The notes beneath the pieces are model-generated. The model was not told the DNA's origin and made no database searches. It saw nothing but the letters and a program-made list of their open reading frames with translations. From assembly GCA_030620255.1 (NCBI GenBank), contig JAUXFB010000074.1, positions 1-6,736 on the forward strand: 6,736 bases of DNA. Direction: 5' to 3'. The translations under genes were made by a program, and so were the position numbers. Source of the DNA: Candidatus Aminicenantota bacterium. GTDB lineage: Bacteria > Acidobacteriota > Aminicenantia > UBA2199. Every line of letters begins with the position of its first letter. Position 1 is the first letter of the stretch. Positions 1-6,271 of the stretch are shown one piece after another.

Positions 1-1009
1 CCGCCAATCAATTAATTTTAATGTGGGATATAGTGGTTATGATGGATGGTTTATTTCTGCAGGTTATTCAACTCAAAATTTTCTTGGACAGGGAGAAACT
101 CTCTCCCTAAGTTTTTTAAAAGGATCCAGAGCAGAGACTTATAATTTTGGATTTACAGAACCATACATCTTTAACCTACCTGCAAGTCTCGGCATTAATG
201 TATTTAAAACTTCATATAATTATCCATATTTATATACTAGAAACAGTACAGGCTTTCACATAATGTCAGCCTTCAGATTTTGGCGTTTCTGGGGATCTTC
301 ATTAAGATATACATTAGAAAAAGTGGAAATAGATAATATTGATGAAGATCTACAATGGGAAAATCCCTACTCATTCTATTACTATACAGAGGGCAAAAGA
401 ACAATATCCTCTCTATCACCAACATTATATTACTCAACTGTTGATTCTCCGATGTTTCCATCATCAGGTGTAAAGTATCTCCTTAACTACAGATATTCTG
501 GAGGATTCCTTGGAGGAAGTATTTATTTAAACAAATTCAAACTAGAATTTATTAAATTTATTCCAGCTATTAAAAATCACACTTTTGGTATACATGCAGT
601 GTGGCAACAGGTTAAACCTTTTGGAGGTAAAGAACTACCTTTCTATGAAAGATACTTTCTTGGAGGAGAACAATCAATAAGAGGTTTTGATATTTATAGG
701 ATAGGTCCTAAAAACGAAGACGGCTATATCATAGGTGGTGATAAAGCTGCGTTTTTGAACTTAGAATACAGAATTCCATTGAACCAGCAATTTTCATTTG
801 TTTTGTTTTATGACATAGGTAATTCATATGATATAGGAGTACCCATAAACATAGATGATACTTATTCTTCATTAGGAGTTGAGTTTAGAGTATTCGTCCC
901 AATGTTAAATGTTCCGTTTAGATTAATATTTGCTTACAATCCGAGAACTCTACATGAAGAAGACTCACATTATCAATTTAGATTTGCTGTTGGACCATCT
1001 TTTTATTAA
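1..1009 (+). CDS. bamA: BamA/Omp85 outer-membrane assembly protein, C-terminal barrel (5' end outside window)
   Basis: This is the C-terminal beta-barrel of an Omp85 protein, the core of the BAM complex that folds and inserts outer-membrane proteins. The frame is open from base 2, so the gene starts before the window; the GTG at 23 is internal and not a start. The first visible residues (NVGYSGYDGWF, then NFLGQGE) look like the first strands of a BamA barrel, so the barrel is nearly whole (335 codons) and only the POTRA domains are missing. Supporting motifs are DSPMFPSSG (about 440-469), the loop-6 lock motif IRGF (677-688), FYDIGNS (about 806-826), and a C-terminal strand ending in an aromatic residue (GPSFY), as expected of a beta-signal. 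A downstream skp gene argues for BamA rather than TamA or another Omp85 member. The stop at 1007-1009 is followed by a 71 bp spacer with no visible terminator. Confidence 0.88.
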   Translation, partial: RQSINFNVGYSGYDGWFISAGYSTQNFLGQGETLSLSFLKGSRAETYNFGFTEPYIFNLPASLGINVFKTSYNYPYLYTRNSTGFHIMSAFRFWRFWGSSLRYTLEKVEIDNIDEDLQWENPYSFYYYTEGKRTISSLSPTLYYSTVDSPMFPSSGVKYLLNYRYSGGFLGGSIYLNKFKLEFIKFIPAIKNHTFGIHAVWQQVKPFGGKELPFYERYFLGGEQSIRGFDIYRIGPKNEDGYIIGGDKAAFLNLEYRIPLNQQFSFVLFYDIGNSYDIGVPINIDDTYSSLGVEFRVFVPMLNVPFRLIFAYNPRTLHEEDSHYQFRFAVGPSFY

Positions 1010-1068
1010 AATATATTAAATTTATGAAATGCAATACATTTTAGTTAAAAAATTAATTTTAAAATCAA

Positions 1069-1074
1069 AAGGAG
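1069..1074 (+). promoter_or_regulatory. Shine-Dalgarno site of skp
   Basis: AAGGAG lies 6 bases before the ATG at 1081 and fixes the start of skp. The rest of the bamA-skp spacer (1010-1068) is almost pure A/T. I found no convincing paired -35/-10 promoter or hairpin terminator in it, so read-through from bamA is the simplest reading. Confidence 0.75.
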
Positions 1075-1080
1075 TTAAAA

Positions 1081-1596
1081 ATGAAAAAAACATTAGTTTT
1101 AATTTTCACAATTTTCACATTAGGAGCGTTCATCTATGCAGAAACAAAGATTGGAGTAATCAATCCCCAACAAGTAATTCTAAACACAATTAGAGGAAAA
1201 CAGGTAAAACAGAAATTAGAAAAATTAGCAAAGGGATTTCAACAAAAAACAATAAAAAGAGAAAATGAGATCAAAAAACTCGAAAAAGATTTAGTGTCAC
1301 CTGCATTAAATGCAGAAACAAGAGAGAGAAAATCAGTTGAACTCCAAACCAAAAAGATCAATTTAAAAAGATTTGCTGAAGATTCTCGAAAAGAGTGGCA
1401 GGCACAATGGACAAAAGAAATGAGGGAATTAACTAATGAGATTATGCCAATAATCGAGAAAATTGGAAAATCAAAAAACTATACTATTATCTTCGATATA
1501 CAAAGTTCAGGAATATCTTACTTTGATAAGACAATTGACATCACAAATGAGGTTATAAGAAATTACGACGCTAAATATCCAGAAAAAAAGAAATAG
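1081..1596 (+). CDS. skp: Skp/OmpH-family periplasmic chaperone
   Basis: This 171-residue protein is a likely periplasmic holdase that carries unfolded outer-membrane proteins to the BAM complex. Residues 1-20 form a signal peptide: a KK start, a hydrophobic core and a small-residue end at IYA, with probable cleavage before E21. The mature protein opens with a short strand (IGVINPQQVI, 24-33), as in the OmpH family. A highly charged Lys/Glu-rich helical stretch (about 40-130) is consistent with the coiled-coil tentacles. It closes with YTIIFD (134-139) and DITNEVI (153-159), matching the strand and last helix of the Skp body domain. The length is normal for the family. Its place directly after bamA is the classic arrangement. 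The stop at 1594-1596 is 1 base from the fabZ start, so the two are probably co-translated. The family is assigned from architecture and context; overall identity to characterised Skp is expected to be low. Confidence 0.88.
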   Translation: MKKTLVLIFTIFTLGAFIYAETKIGVINPQQVILNTIRGKQVKQKLEKLAKGFQQKTIKRENEIKKLEKDLVSPALNAETRERKSVELQTKKINLKRFAEDSRKEWQAQWTKEMRELTNEIMPIIEKIGKSKNYTIIFDIQSSGISYFDKTIDITNEVIRNYDAKYPEKKK

Positions 1597-1597
1597 A

Positions 1598-2032
1598 ATG
1601 GAACATGCATTAAATATAGAAGAAATTGTAAAAATAATACCCCATAGATTTCCATTTCTTTTAATTGACAGGGTAACTGAAATTAATGGAGTAGAGTCAA
1701 TTAAAGGCTATAAAAACATAAGCGCAAATGAGATATTTTTTCAGGGTCATTTTCCAAATCATCCTGTATTCCCCGGAGTACTGATCCTGGAAGCAATGGC
1801 ACAATTGGGAGCTGTTCTAATTTTAAAAAGATTTCCAGAAGATAAAAGAATGGCTTATTATGCTGGTATAGACAATGCAAAATTCAAACGCCTTGTAGTC
1901 CCTGGAGATAAACTTGAGCTTAGCGCAAAAATATTAAGAGACAGAGGTGGTTTTGTAATCATGGAAGGTAAAGCCTATGTTGACGGAGACTTAGCAGCTG
2001 AAGCCATCCTTAAGTCAATCTTAGCTAAATGA
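1598..2032 (+). CDS. fabZ: 3-hydroxyacyl-[acyl-carrier-protein] dehydratase FabZ
   Basis: This cytoplasmic hot-dog-fold enzyme dehydrates (3R)-hydroxyacyl-ACP to trans-2-enoyl-ACP in fatty acid elongation. The 144-residue length is typical. IPHRFPFLLIDRV (14-26) is the family's N-terminal signature. The active-site segment GHFPNHPVFPGVLILEAMAQ (50-69) supplies the catalytic His51 and Glu65. The later IDNAKFKRLVVPGD (91-104) is also characteristic. No good Shine-Dalgarno precedes the ATG, which sits 1 base after the skp stop, so translation probably depends on coupling. The 3' end overlaps lpxA in ATGA (2029-2032). FabZ and LpxA compete for the 3-hydroxyacyl-ACP pool, which explains their frequent pairing. 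This is stand-alone FabZ, not the LpxC-FabZ fusion seen in some phyla, since skp ends directly upstream. Confidence 0.96.
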   Translation: MEHALNIEEIVKIIPHRFPFLLIDRVTEINGVESIKGYKNISANEIFFQGHFPNHPVFPGVLILEAMAQLGAVLILKRFPEDKRMAYYAGIDNAKFKRLVVPGDKLELSAKILRDRGGFVIMEGKAYVDGDLAAEAILKSILAK

Positions 2033-2835
2033 GTTTACAAAAAATAGATTCCAAAGCAATTATAAGTAAAACAGCTACACTGGGTAATAATGTTGAAATA
2101 GGTGCATTTTCAATTGTTGGAGACAATGTTTATATCAAAGATAATTGCAAAATAATGCATCATACTGTAATTAACAAAAACACTAAAATCGGATGTAACT
2201 GTAAAATATTTCCTTTTGCTTCAATTGGTACTGATCCGCAAGATATTACTTTTAAGGATGAAGACACATTTATTGAAATAGGAGAAAATAATATTATAAG
2301 AGAATTCACAACAATAAATAGAGGCACCTTAAAAGGGGGCTCCTATACAAAAATTGGGGACAACAACTATATAATGGTTTATTCTCATATTGCTCATGAT
2401 TGTAAAGTTGGAAACAACACTATTTTAATAAATGGAGCTACTCTAGCTGGACACGTTGAAGTTGAGGATTTTGCTGTTATTGGAGCCTTCTCTTCAGTAC
2501 ATCAATTTGTTAGAATTGGAAGAAATTCATACATAGGAGGCTACACTATTGTTTTACAAGATGTCTTACCATTTGCAAAAGTCTCTCAATCAAAAGAAGG
2601 CTACGATTTTTTTGGACCGAATTCAATTGGAATGATGAGAAATGGAATCAATAGAGAATTTATAAATAATGTTAAAGATATCTTTTTTATTATCTATAGA
2701 TCAAATTTAAATACAACACAAGCAATAGAAAAATTAAAAGAAGAGTTCATTAATTCTGAAGAATCGGATATAATCATTGACTTTATTTCACAGACAAAAA
2801 GAGGAATATTAAAAAACTTTATATTCAATGATTAA
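2029..2835 (+). CDS. lpxA: UDP-GlcNAc (or 3-amino analogue) O/N-acyltransferase LpxA
   Basis: LpxA catalyses the first step of lipid A synthesis, moving a 3-hydroxyacyl chain from ACP to the 3-position of UDP-GlcNAc in the cytoplasm. The 268-residue protein shows left-handed beta-helix hexapeptide repeats over about residues 8-185, then a helical C-terminal domain. SHIAHDC (119-125) contains His120 and the presumed catalytic base His123 (His125 in E. coli). LAGHV (139-143) gives His142, VHQF (157-160) gives His158, and NSIGMMRNG (198-206) matches the ligand-binding segment with Arg204. These separate it from LpxD and from other hexapeptide acyltransferases. Compared with E. coli LpxA as I recall it, about two extra residues lie between QDV (177-179) and FGPN (195-198), near the acyl-chain pocket. 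It is coupled to fabZ by ATGA and lies 16 bp before an oxidoreductase gene. Whether the acceptor is the ordinary sugar or a 3-amino form cannot be told from the sequence. Confidence 0.95.
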   Translation: MSLQKIDSKAIISKTATLGNNVEIGAFSIVGDNVYIKDNCKIMHHTVINKNTKIGCNCKIFPFASIGTDPQDITFKDEDTFIEIGENNIIREFTTINRGTLKGGSYTKIGDNNYIMVYSHIAHDCKVGNNTILINGATLAGHVEVEDFAVIGAFSSVHQFVRIGRNSYIGGYTIVLQDVLPFAKVSQSKEGYDFFGPNSIGMMRNGINREFINNVKDIFFIIYRSNLNTTQAIEKLKEEFINSEESDIIIDFISQTKRGILKNFIFND

Positions 2836-2851
2836 TTAAAGGGTTTAATAA

Positions 2852-3769
2852 ATGAGAATTGGAATAATTGGAACTGGTTCAATGGGCAAAAACCATCTAA
2901 GAGTGGCTGATTCAATACCAGAACTTGAAATAACCTGTGCAGTAGACACTAATGATGAAAATTTAAATTCAGCCTGCAAACCATATAAATTAAAAAAATT
3001 TAAAGATTATAGAAAGATAGTCAACCTGGTTGATTCAGTTATGATTTCAACCCCAACAGAAAGCCATTATTCCATTGCAAAATATTTTTTAGAAAACATG
3101 AAATCTGTTCTTGTTGAAAAACCCTTTACATTAACAATTGAACAGGCAGATGAACTAGTAAAGATATCTGAGAAAAACAAACTCCCAATCTATGTAGACC
3201 ATCTCGAAAGATTTAATCCAGCAATTGAATATTTAAAAAAAATAGTAAAAAAGCCTTTATTTATTGAAGTTCAAAGGCTCGGATCCTTTTCGCCCAGATC
3301 CTTAGATATAGATGTAATTATGGATTTAATGATTCATGACCTTGATATCATTCTTCAATGGGATAAATCAAAAATCAAACAGATTAACTCTTTAGGTGTT
3401 CCAATAATATCAAACAAGATCGATATCGCAAATGCCAGGCTTGAATTTAATTCTGGATTGGTTGTAAATATAACAGCAAGTAGAGTATCTCAAAAGAAAA
3501 CAAGAAAGCTAAGGATATTTCAAAAGGATGAATATATTTCCTTAGACTATAAAAAGAAAAGAGTGAAGATATATTCAATATCTAATGGAGAATTTATTGA
3601 AAACATCCCTGAAATAGCTCAAACAGAACCTTTATATAATTTCTGGTCAAATTATTATAAAAGTGTAAAATCTGGAAAAAAATTTGATGTTACAGCAAAA
3701 GATGCCAGAGATGCACTTGAGCTTGCTATGATGATTTTAAAAAGCATAAAGAACAATTTTGAAATTTGA
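2852..3769 (+). CDS. Gfo/Idh/MocA-family NAD(P)-dependent oxidoreductase of the lpxA cluster
   Basis: This 305-residue protein is a putative sugar or sugar-nucleotide dehydrogenase. The N-terminal Rossmann fold has GTGSMG (7-12) and a following His15 typical of the family, and STPTESH (66-72) ends the dinucleotide domain. EKP (89-91) carries the conserved Lys90. HLERFNP (117-123) and DLMIHDLD (158-165) supply the substrate-side residues Asp158, His162 and Asp163. DIANARLEF (191-199) and ITASRVS (207-213) are typical of the subfamily often encoded beside lpxA. AAAGGG (2838-2843) stands 8 bases before the ATG and supports this start. Known relatives include GnnA, which oxidises the 3-hydroxyl of UDP-GlcNAc before transamination by GnnB. 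That activity is only inferred here; no aminotransferase gene follows. The 3' end overlaps the serine hydrolase gene by 11 bases, in another frame. Family is certain, substrate is not. Confidence 0.9.
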   Translation: MRIGIIGTGSMGKNHLRVADSIPELEITCAVDTNDENLNSACKPYKLKKFKDYRKIVNLVDSVMISTPTESHYSIAKYFLENMKSVLVEKPFTLTIEQADELVKISEKNKLPIYVDHLERFNPAIEYLKKIVKKPLFIEVQRLGSFSPRSLDIDVIMDLMIHDLDIILQWDKSKIKQINSLGVPIISNKIDIANARLEFNSGLVVNITASRVSQKKTRKLRIFQKDEYISLDYKKKRVKIYSISNGEFIENIPEIAQTEPLYNFWSNYYKSVKSGKKFDVTAKDARDALELAMMILKSIKNNFEI

Positions 3770-4838
3770 AAAAAAGATCCAATTATTAATTCACAAAAAA
3801 ATAATCCCAGGGATTTCAATTTTAGTTGGGAAAAAAGACAACATATTATTAAATAAAAATTATGGATTTAAATCAATTATCCCTGAAAGAGAACTCTTAA
3901 AAGAAAATACTATATATGACCTTGCTTCTCTTACAAAACCTCTAATAACAGCTTTTTTAACTGTGTATTTACTTGAAAATGAAAAAATAAGCCTTAATAT
4001 AAAAATAGGCAAATTCTTCAAAGAGTTCAAACCTCTCAATATTACAATATCTCAACTTCTCACACACACTTCTGGTTTACCAACCTGGTTCCCCTTCTAT
4101 CTATATAAACAAGACTATATTAAGACATTTAAATTTGTTAAATTAGAAGCCAGCCCGGGGAAAAGAGTAAATTATTCATGCGTTGGTTATATATTACTCT
4201 ATCTTATAATTGAAAAGATCACAAATACAAACTTCAAAGATCTTGCACAAGATGTAATTATAAAAAAATTAAAACTAAAAAATACATTTTTAAGGATCCC
4301 TAAAGCTTTAAGAAATAATACAGCACCTACTGAGATGGGAAATGAACATGAAAAAAAATTATCTAAAAAAAAGTACAAAAAACTCTCTGATAATTTTAAA
4401 TGGAGAGACTATATTATTCAGGGTGAAACACATGATGCAAATTCATTTTATATAGGAGGCACAGCAGGAAATGCAGGGCTATTTTCAACAACAGAAGATA
4501 TATTCAAGATTTCACTTGAATTTTTTCCGTCAACTTCAACAATCTTAAAACCTGAATCAATAAAACCCTTCTGGCATAATTTCACACCCTCAAAAAAAAG
4601 CCACAGGACTATTGGCTTTAAATTAAATTCATCATTTCTCAGTTCTGGAGGAAAATCTCTTTCTAAAAGATCAATTGGTCATAATGGATTTACTGGAACA
4701 TCAATCTGGTTAGAACCTGAAACAGAAAACAAATTCATTTTACTTTCAAATAGAGTTCATCCCAAAGTTCAAAATATAAATTTTAATAGAATAAGAAGAC
4801 GATTACATAAGTTGTTAAAATCAGATTTATATTTATAG
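3759..4838 (+). CDS. Serine hydrolase, class C beta-lactamase / penicillin-binding fold
   Basis: This 359-residue protein is a PF00144-type serine hydrolase. Its nucleophile motif is SLTK (57-60: Ser57, Lys60). The second motif reads NYSCVGY (138-144), with Cys where beta-lactamases have Asn (YxN). GHNG (307-310) replaces the KTG box, as in esterase- and amidase-like members. LLTHTSGLP (100-108) and the stretch GETHDANS...GGTAGNAGLFS (222-243) are typical of the branch that includes domains fused to or clustered with NagZ-type glucosaminidases in peptidoglycan recycling. A cell-wall peptide or muropeptide substrate is therefore plausible but not shown. The start is the TTG at 3759: it gives the expected first helix before IPGISILVG, no in-frame ATG is nearby, and it overlaps the upstream stop by 11 bases. 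I see no signal peptide or lipobox, so it should stay in the cytoplasm unless the start is wrong. It is unusually Lys-rich, notably about 198-208 with two A8 runs. Confidence 0.88.
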   Translation: MKFEKKIQLLIHKKIIPGISILVGKKDNILLNKNYGFKSIIPERELLKENTIYDLASLTKPLITAFLTVYLLENEKISLNIKIGKFFKEFKPLNITISQLLTHTSGLPTWFPFYLYKQDYIKTFKFVKLEASPGKRVNYSCVGYILLYLIIEKITNTNFKDLAQDVIIKKLKLKNTFLRIPKALRNNTAPTEMGNEHEKKLSKKKYKKLSDNFKWRDYIIQGETHDANSFYIGGTAGNAGLFSTTEDIFKISLEFFPSTSTILKPESIKPFWHNFTPSKKSHRTIGFKLNSSFLSSGGKSLSKRSIGHNGFTGTSIWLEPETENKFILLSNRVHPKVQNINFNRIRRRLHKLLKSDLYL

Positions 4839-4840
4839 GG

Positions 4841-6271
4841 TCATGCCTTATTTTTTTCCTTACTCCTGATCAGTCTTTTATTCAAAGCCTGGCGAGTAAT
4901 TCCCAGAATTGAAGCAGCAATTCCTTGATTCCCCTTTGCCTGATCAAGGGCTCTTTTGATAAGGTATTCTTCTGCTTTTTTTAAAGTTGGAAAGTTATTC
5001 AAAAATTGATCAACTGAGGCTTCCATTTCTATGTTTGCAGAAGAATCTTGATCTAAACTTTCTCTTTCTCCACCTATAGCGTTCTTAAAGCTTTCCATTG
5101 ACAGGATACCGGATTTATGTCTAGCAACTGCATCATACACAAATGCCTGGAGTTCCCGAACATTTCCAGGAAAATCATAGGTTGACAAGAGTGTAATTAA
5201 CTCAGGTGTAGGGAAGGGCTTTTGTTTATTCATAGATTCAGCCGCTTCTTCAAGAAAATGATGTAAAAGAAAAGGTATATCTTCTTTTCTTTCTCTTAAT
5301 GGAGGGATATTAATCTGATGGGCGCTGAGTCTATAATAAAGATCTTTTCTGAATTTTCCAACACTTACAATGCTTTTAAGATCTTTGTTGGTTGTAACTA
5401 CAACACGTGTGTTTGTCTTTTTAGGTAAATCTGATCCAAGTTGATAATACTCTTTTTCCTGGATCAAACGGAGTAGTTTTACTTGAGATTGAATACTTAA
5501 GTCACCTATTTCATCTAGAAAAAGCGTGCCTACTTCTGCCTGCAAAATTAATCCTTCTCTATGAGAATCAGCTCCAGTAAATGCCCCTTTCTTGTGTCCA
5601 AAGAGAGTATCTGAAAACATAGTATCATCAAGGCCTGCAACATTTACAGCTATAAAGGTTTTACTATCCGAATCAGAAAGATGAATGGATTTGGCAATCA
5701 ATTCTTTTCCAACACCTGTTTCTCCGGTTATCATAACCGGGAAAGGTGAATCTGCTACTGCTTCTATATATTTAAAAATGGTTTGCATTTTTTTACTAAC
5801 TGTAACAATATGTGAGAATACAGAAGGGTCTTTTAAATCATCTGTTAAAAGGTAATGCTTAAGCATTGAAACTTCCTTCTGAAGATCTCTAATTTCAAGT
5901 ACTCTTTCAACACTTGAAATAAAACGGTTCTTTTCAATCGGTTTTACAAGATAATCTTTTGCACCCTTTTTCATACACTCAATAGCCATTTCAATATCAT
6001 TGGTAGCAGTAACAATGATTACAGGAATTTCAGGAAAATCCCGATTAATTTCAGCTAAAAGTTCTTCACCAGAGATAAAAGGCATAGATAGATCAAGAAC
6101 AATTATTGACACTTTGTGTTCTGAAAGAAAAGGCATTACTTGCCTGCTATCATCAATAGTCACAATTTCTTTTATACCAGCGCTTTTTAATATAACACTA
6201 TAGCTGATTAATGTTTGAATTTCATCATCCACCAATAAAATTGGAGCTGAATTACGTCCAATATTATTCAT
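4841..6271 (-). CDS. NtrC-type sigma-54-dependent response regulator
   Basis: This 476-residue transcription activator has three domains (numbered from the ATG at 6271). The receiver, about 8-125, has acidic Asp15/Asp16, phospho-acceptor Asp60 in VLDLSMP, Thr88 and Lys110 in LVKP. The AAA+ domain, about 150-380, has Walker A GETGVGKE (183-190), the sigma-54-contacting GAFTGA loop (229-234), Walker B LFLDE (250-254), FRKDLYYRL (307-315), PLRER (324-328) and FPGNVREL (367-374). A Fis-type helix-turn-helix, GNQGIAASILGITRQALNKR, spans 447-466. Every key residue is intact, so it should be phosphorylated by its partner kinase, oligomerise, hydrolyse ATP and open RpoN promoters. The frame runs 6 bases further upstream to a TTG at 6277, but the ATG at 6271 is preferred because of its Shine-Dalgarno spacing and ATGA overlap with the kinase stop. 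Its target genes are not indicated in the window. Confidence 0.95.
   Translation of the reverse strand: MNNIGRNSAPILLVDDEIQTLISYSVILKSAGIKEIVTIDDSRQVMPFLSEHKVSIIVLDLSMPFISGEELLAEINRDFPEIPVIIVTATNDIEMAIECMKKGAKDYLVKPIEKNRFISSVERVLEIRDLQKEVSMLKHYLLTDDLKDPSVFSHIVTVSKKMQTIFKYIEAVADSPFPVMITGETGVGKELIAKSIHLSDSDSKTFIAVNVAGLDDTMFSDTLFGHKKGAFTGADSHREGLILQAEVGTLFLDEIGDLSIQSQVKLLRLIQEKEYYQLGSDLPKKTNTRVVVTTNKDLKSIVSVGKFRKDLYYRLSAHQINIPPLRERKEDIPFLLHHFLEEAAESMNKQKPFPTPELITLLSTYDFPGNVRELQAFVYDAVARHKSGILSMESFKNAIGGERESLDQDSSANIEMEASVDQFLNNFPTLKKAEEYLIKRALDQAKGNQGIAASILGITRQALNKRLIRSKEKNKA

Noticed and set aside
273..464. Open frame antisense to bamA (minus strand); similar plus-strand frames at 6000-6203 and 6383-6613.
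   Set aside because: Each lies fully opposite a gene with strong family motifs, has no ribosome binding site or recognisable domain, and is best explained as a chance open frame.
1049..1060. 12 bp perfect palindrome AAAATTAATTTT in the bamA-skp spacer.
   Set aside because: Made only of A and T in an extremely AT-rich spacer, it is expected by chance and is not a stable terminator stem.
1010..1068. Possible internal promoter before skp (for example TAAAAT at 1060-1065 as a -10).
   Set aside because: No TTGACA-like -35 stands at a suitable distance, and A/T hexamers are uninformative in such sequence.
1583..1590. In-frame A AAA AAG heptamer, the dnaX-type slippery sequence, at the end of skp; the same heptamer occurs in-frame near 3770 and 4367.
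   Set aside because: A -1 shift at skp would only add a few residues before a stop, and no downstream hairpin or properly spaced upstream Shine-Dalgarno is seen. Three copies in Lys-rich, A-rich genes look like chance.
2321..2342. Imperfect inverted repeat (GAGGCACCTT / AAGGGGGCTC) resembling a hairpin.
   Set aside because: It lies inside the lpxA beta-helix coding sequence, has two mismatches and almost no loop, and no T-run follows.
3759..4838. Reading the serine hydrolase as an antibiotic-resistance beta-lactamase.
   Set aside because: The Y-S-C and H-N-G motifs, the lack of a signal peptide and the lipid A operon context fit a housekeeping envelope hydrolase better.
4839..4857. GGTCATGCC followed by TTATTTTTTT after the serine hydrolase stop, as a possible terminator.
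   Set aside because: The stem would be only two or three pairs and the T-run codes for the Lys-rich tail of the regulator on the other strand.
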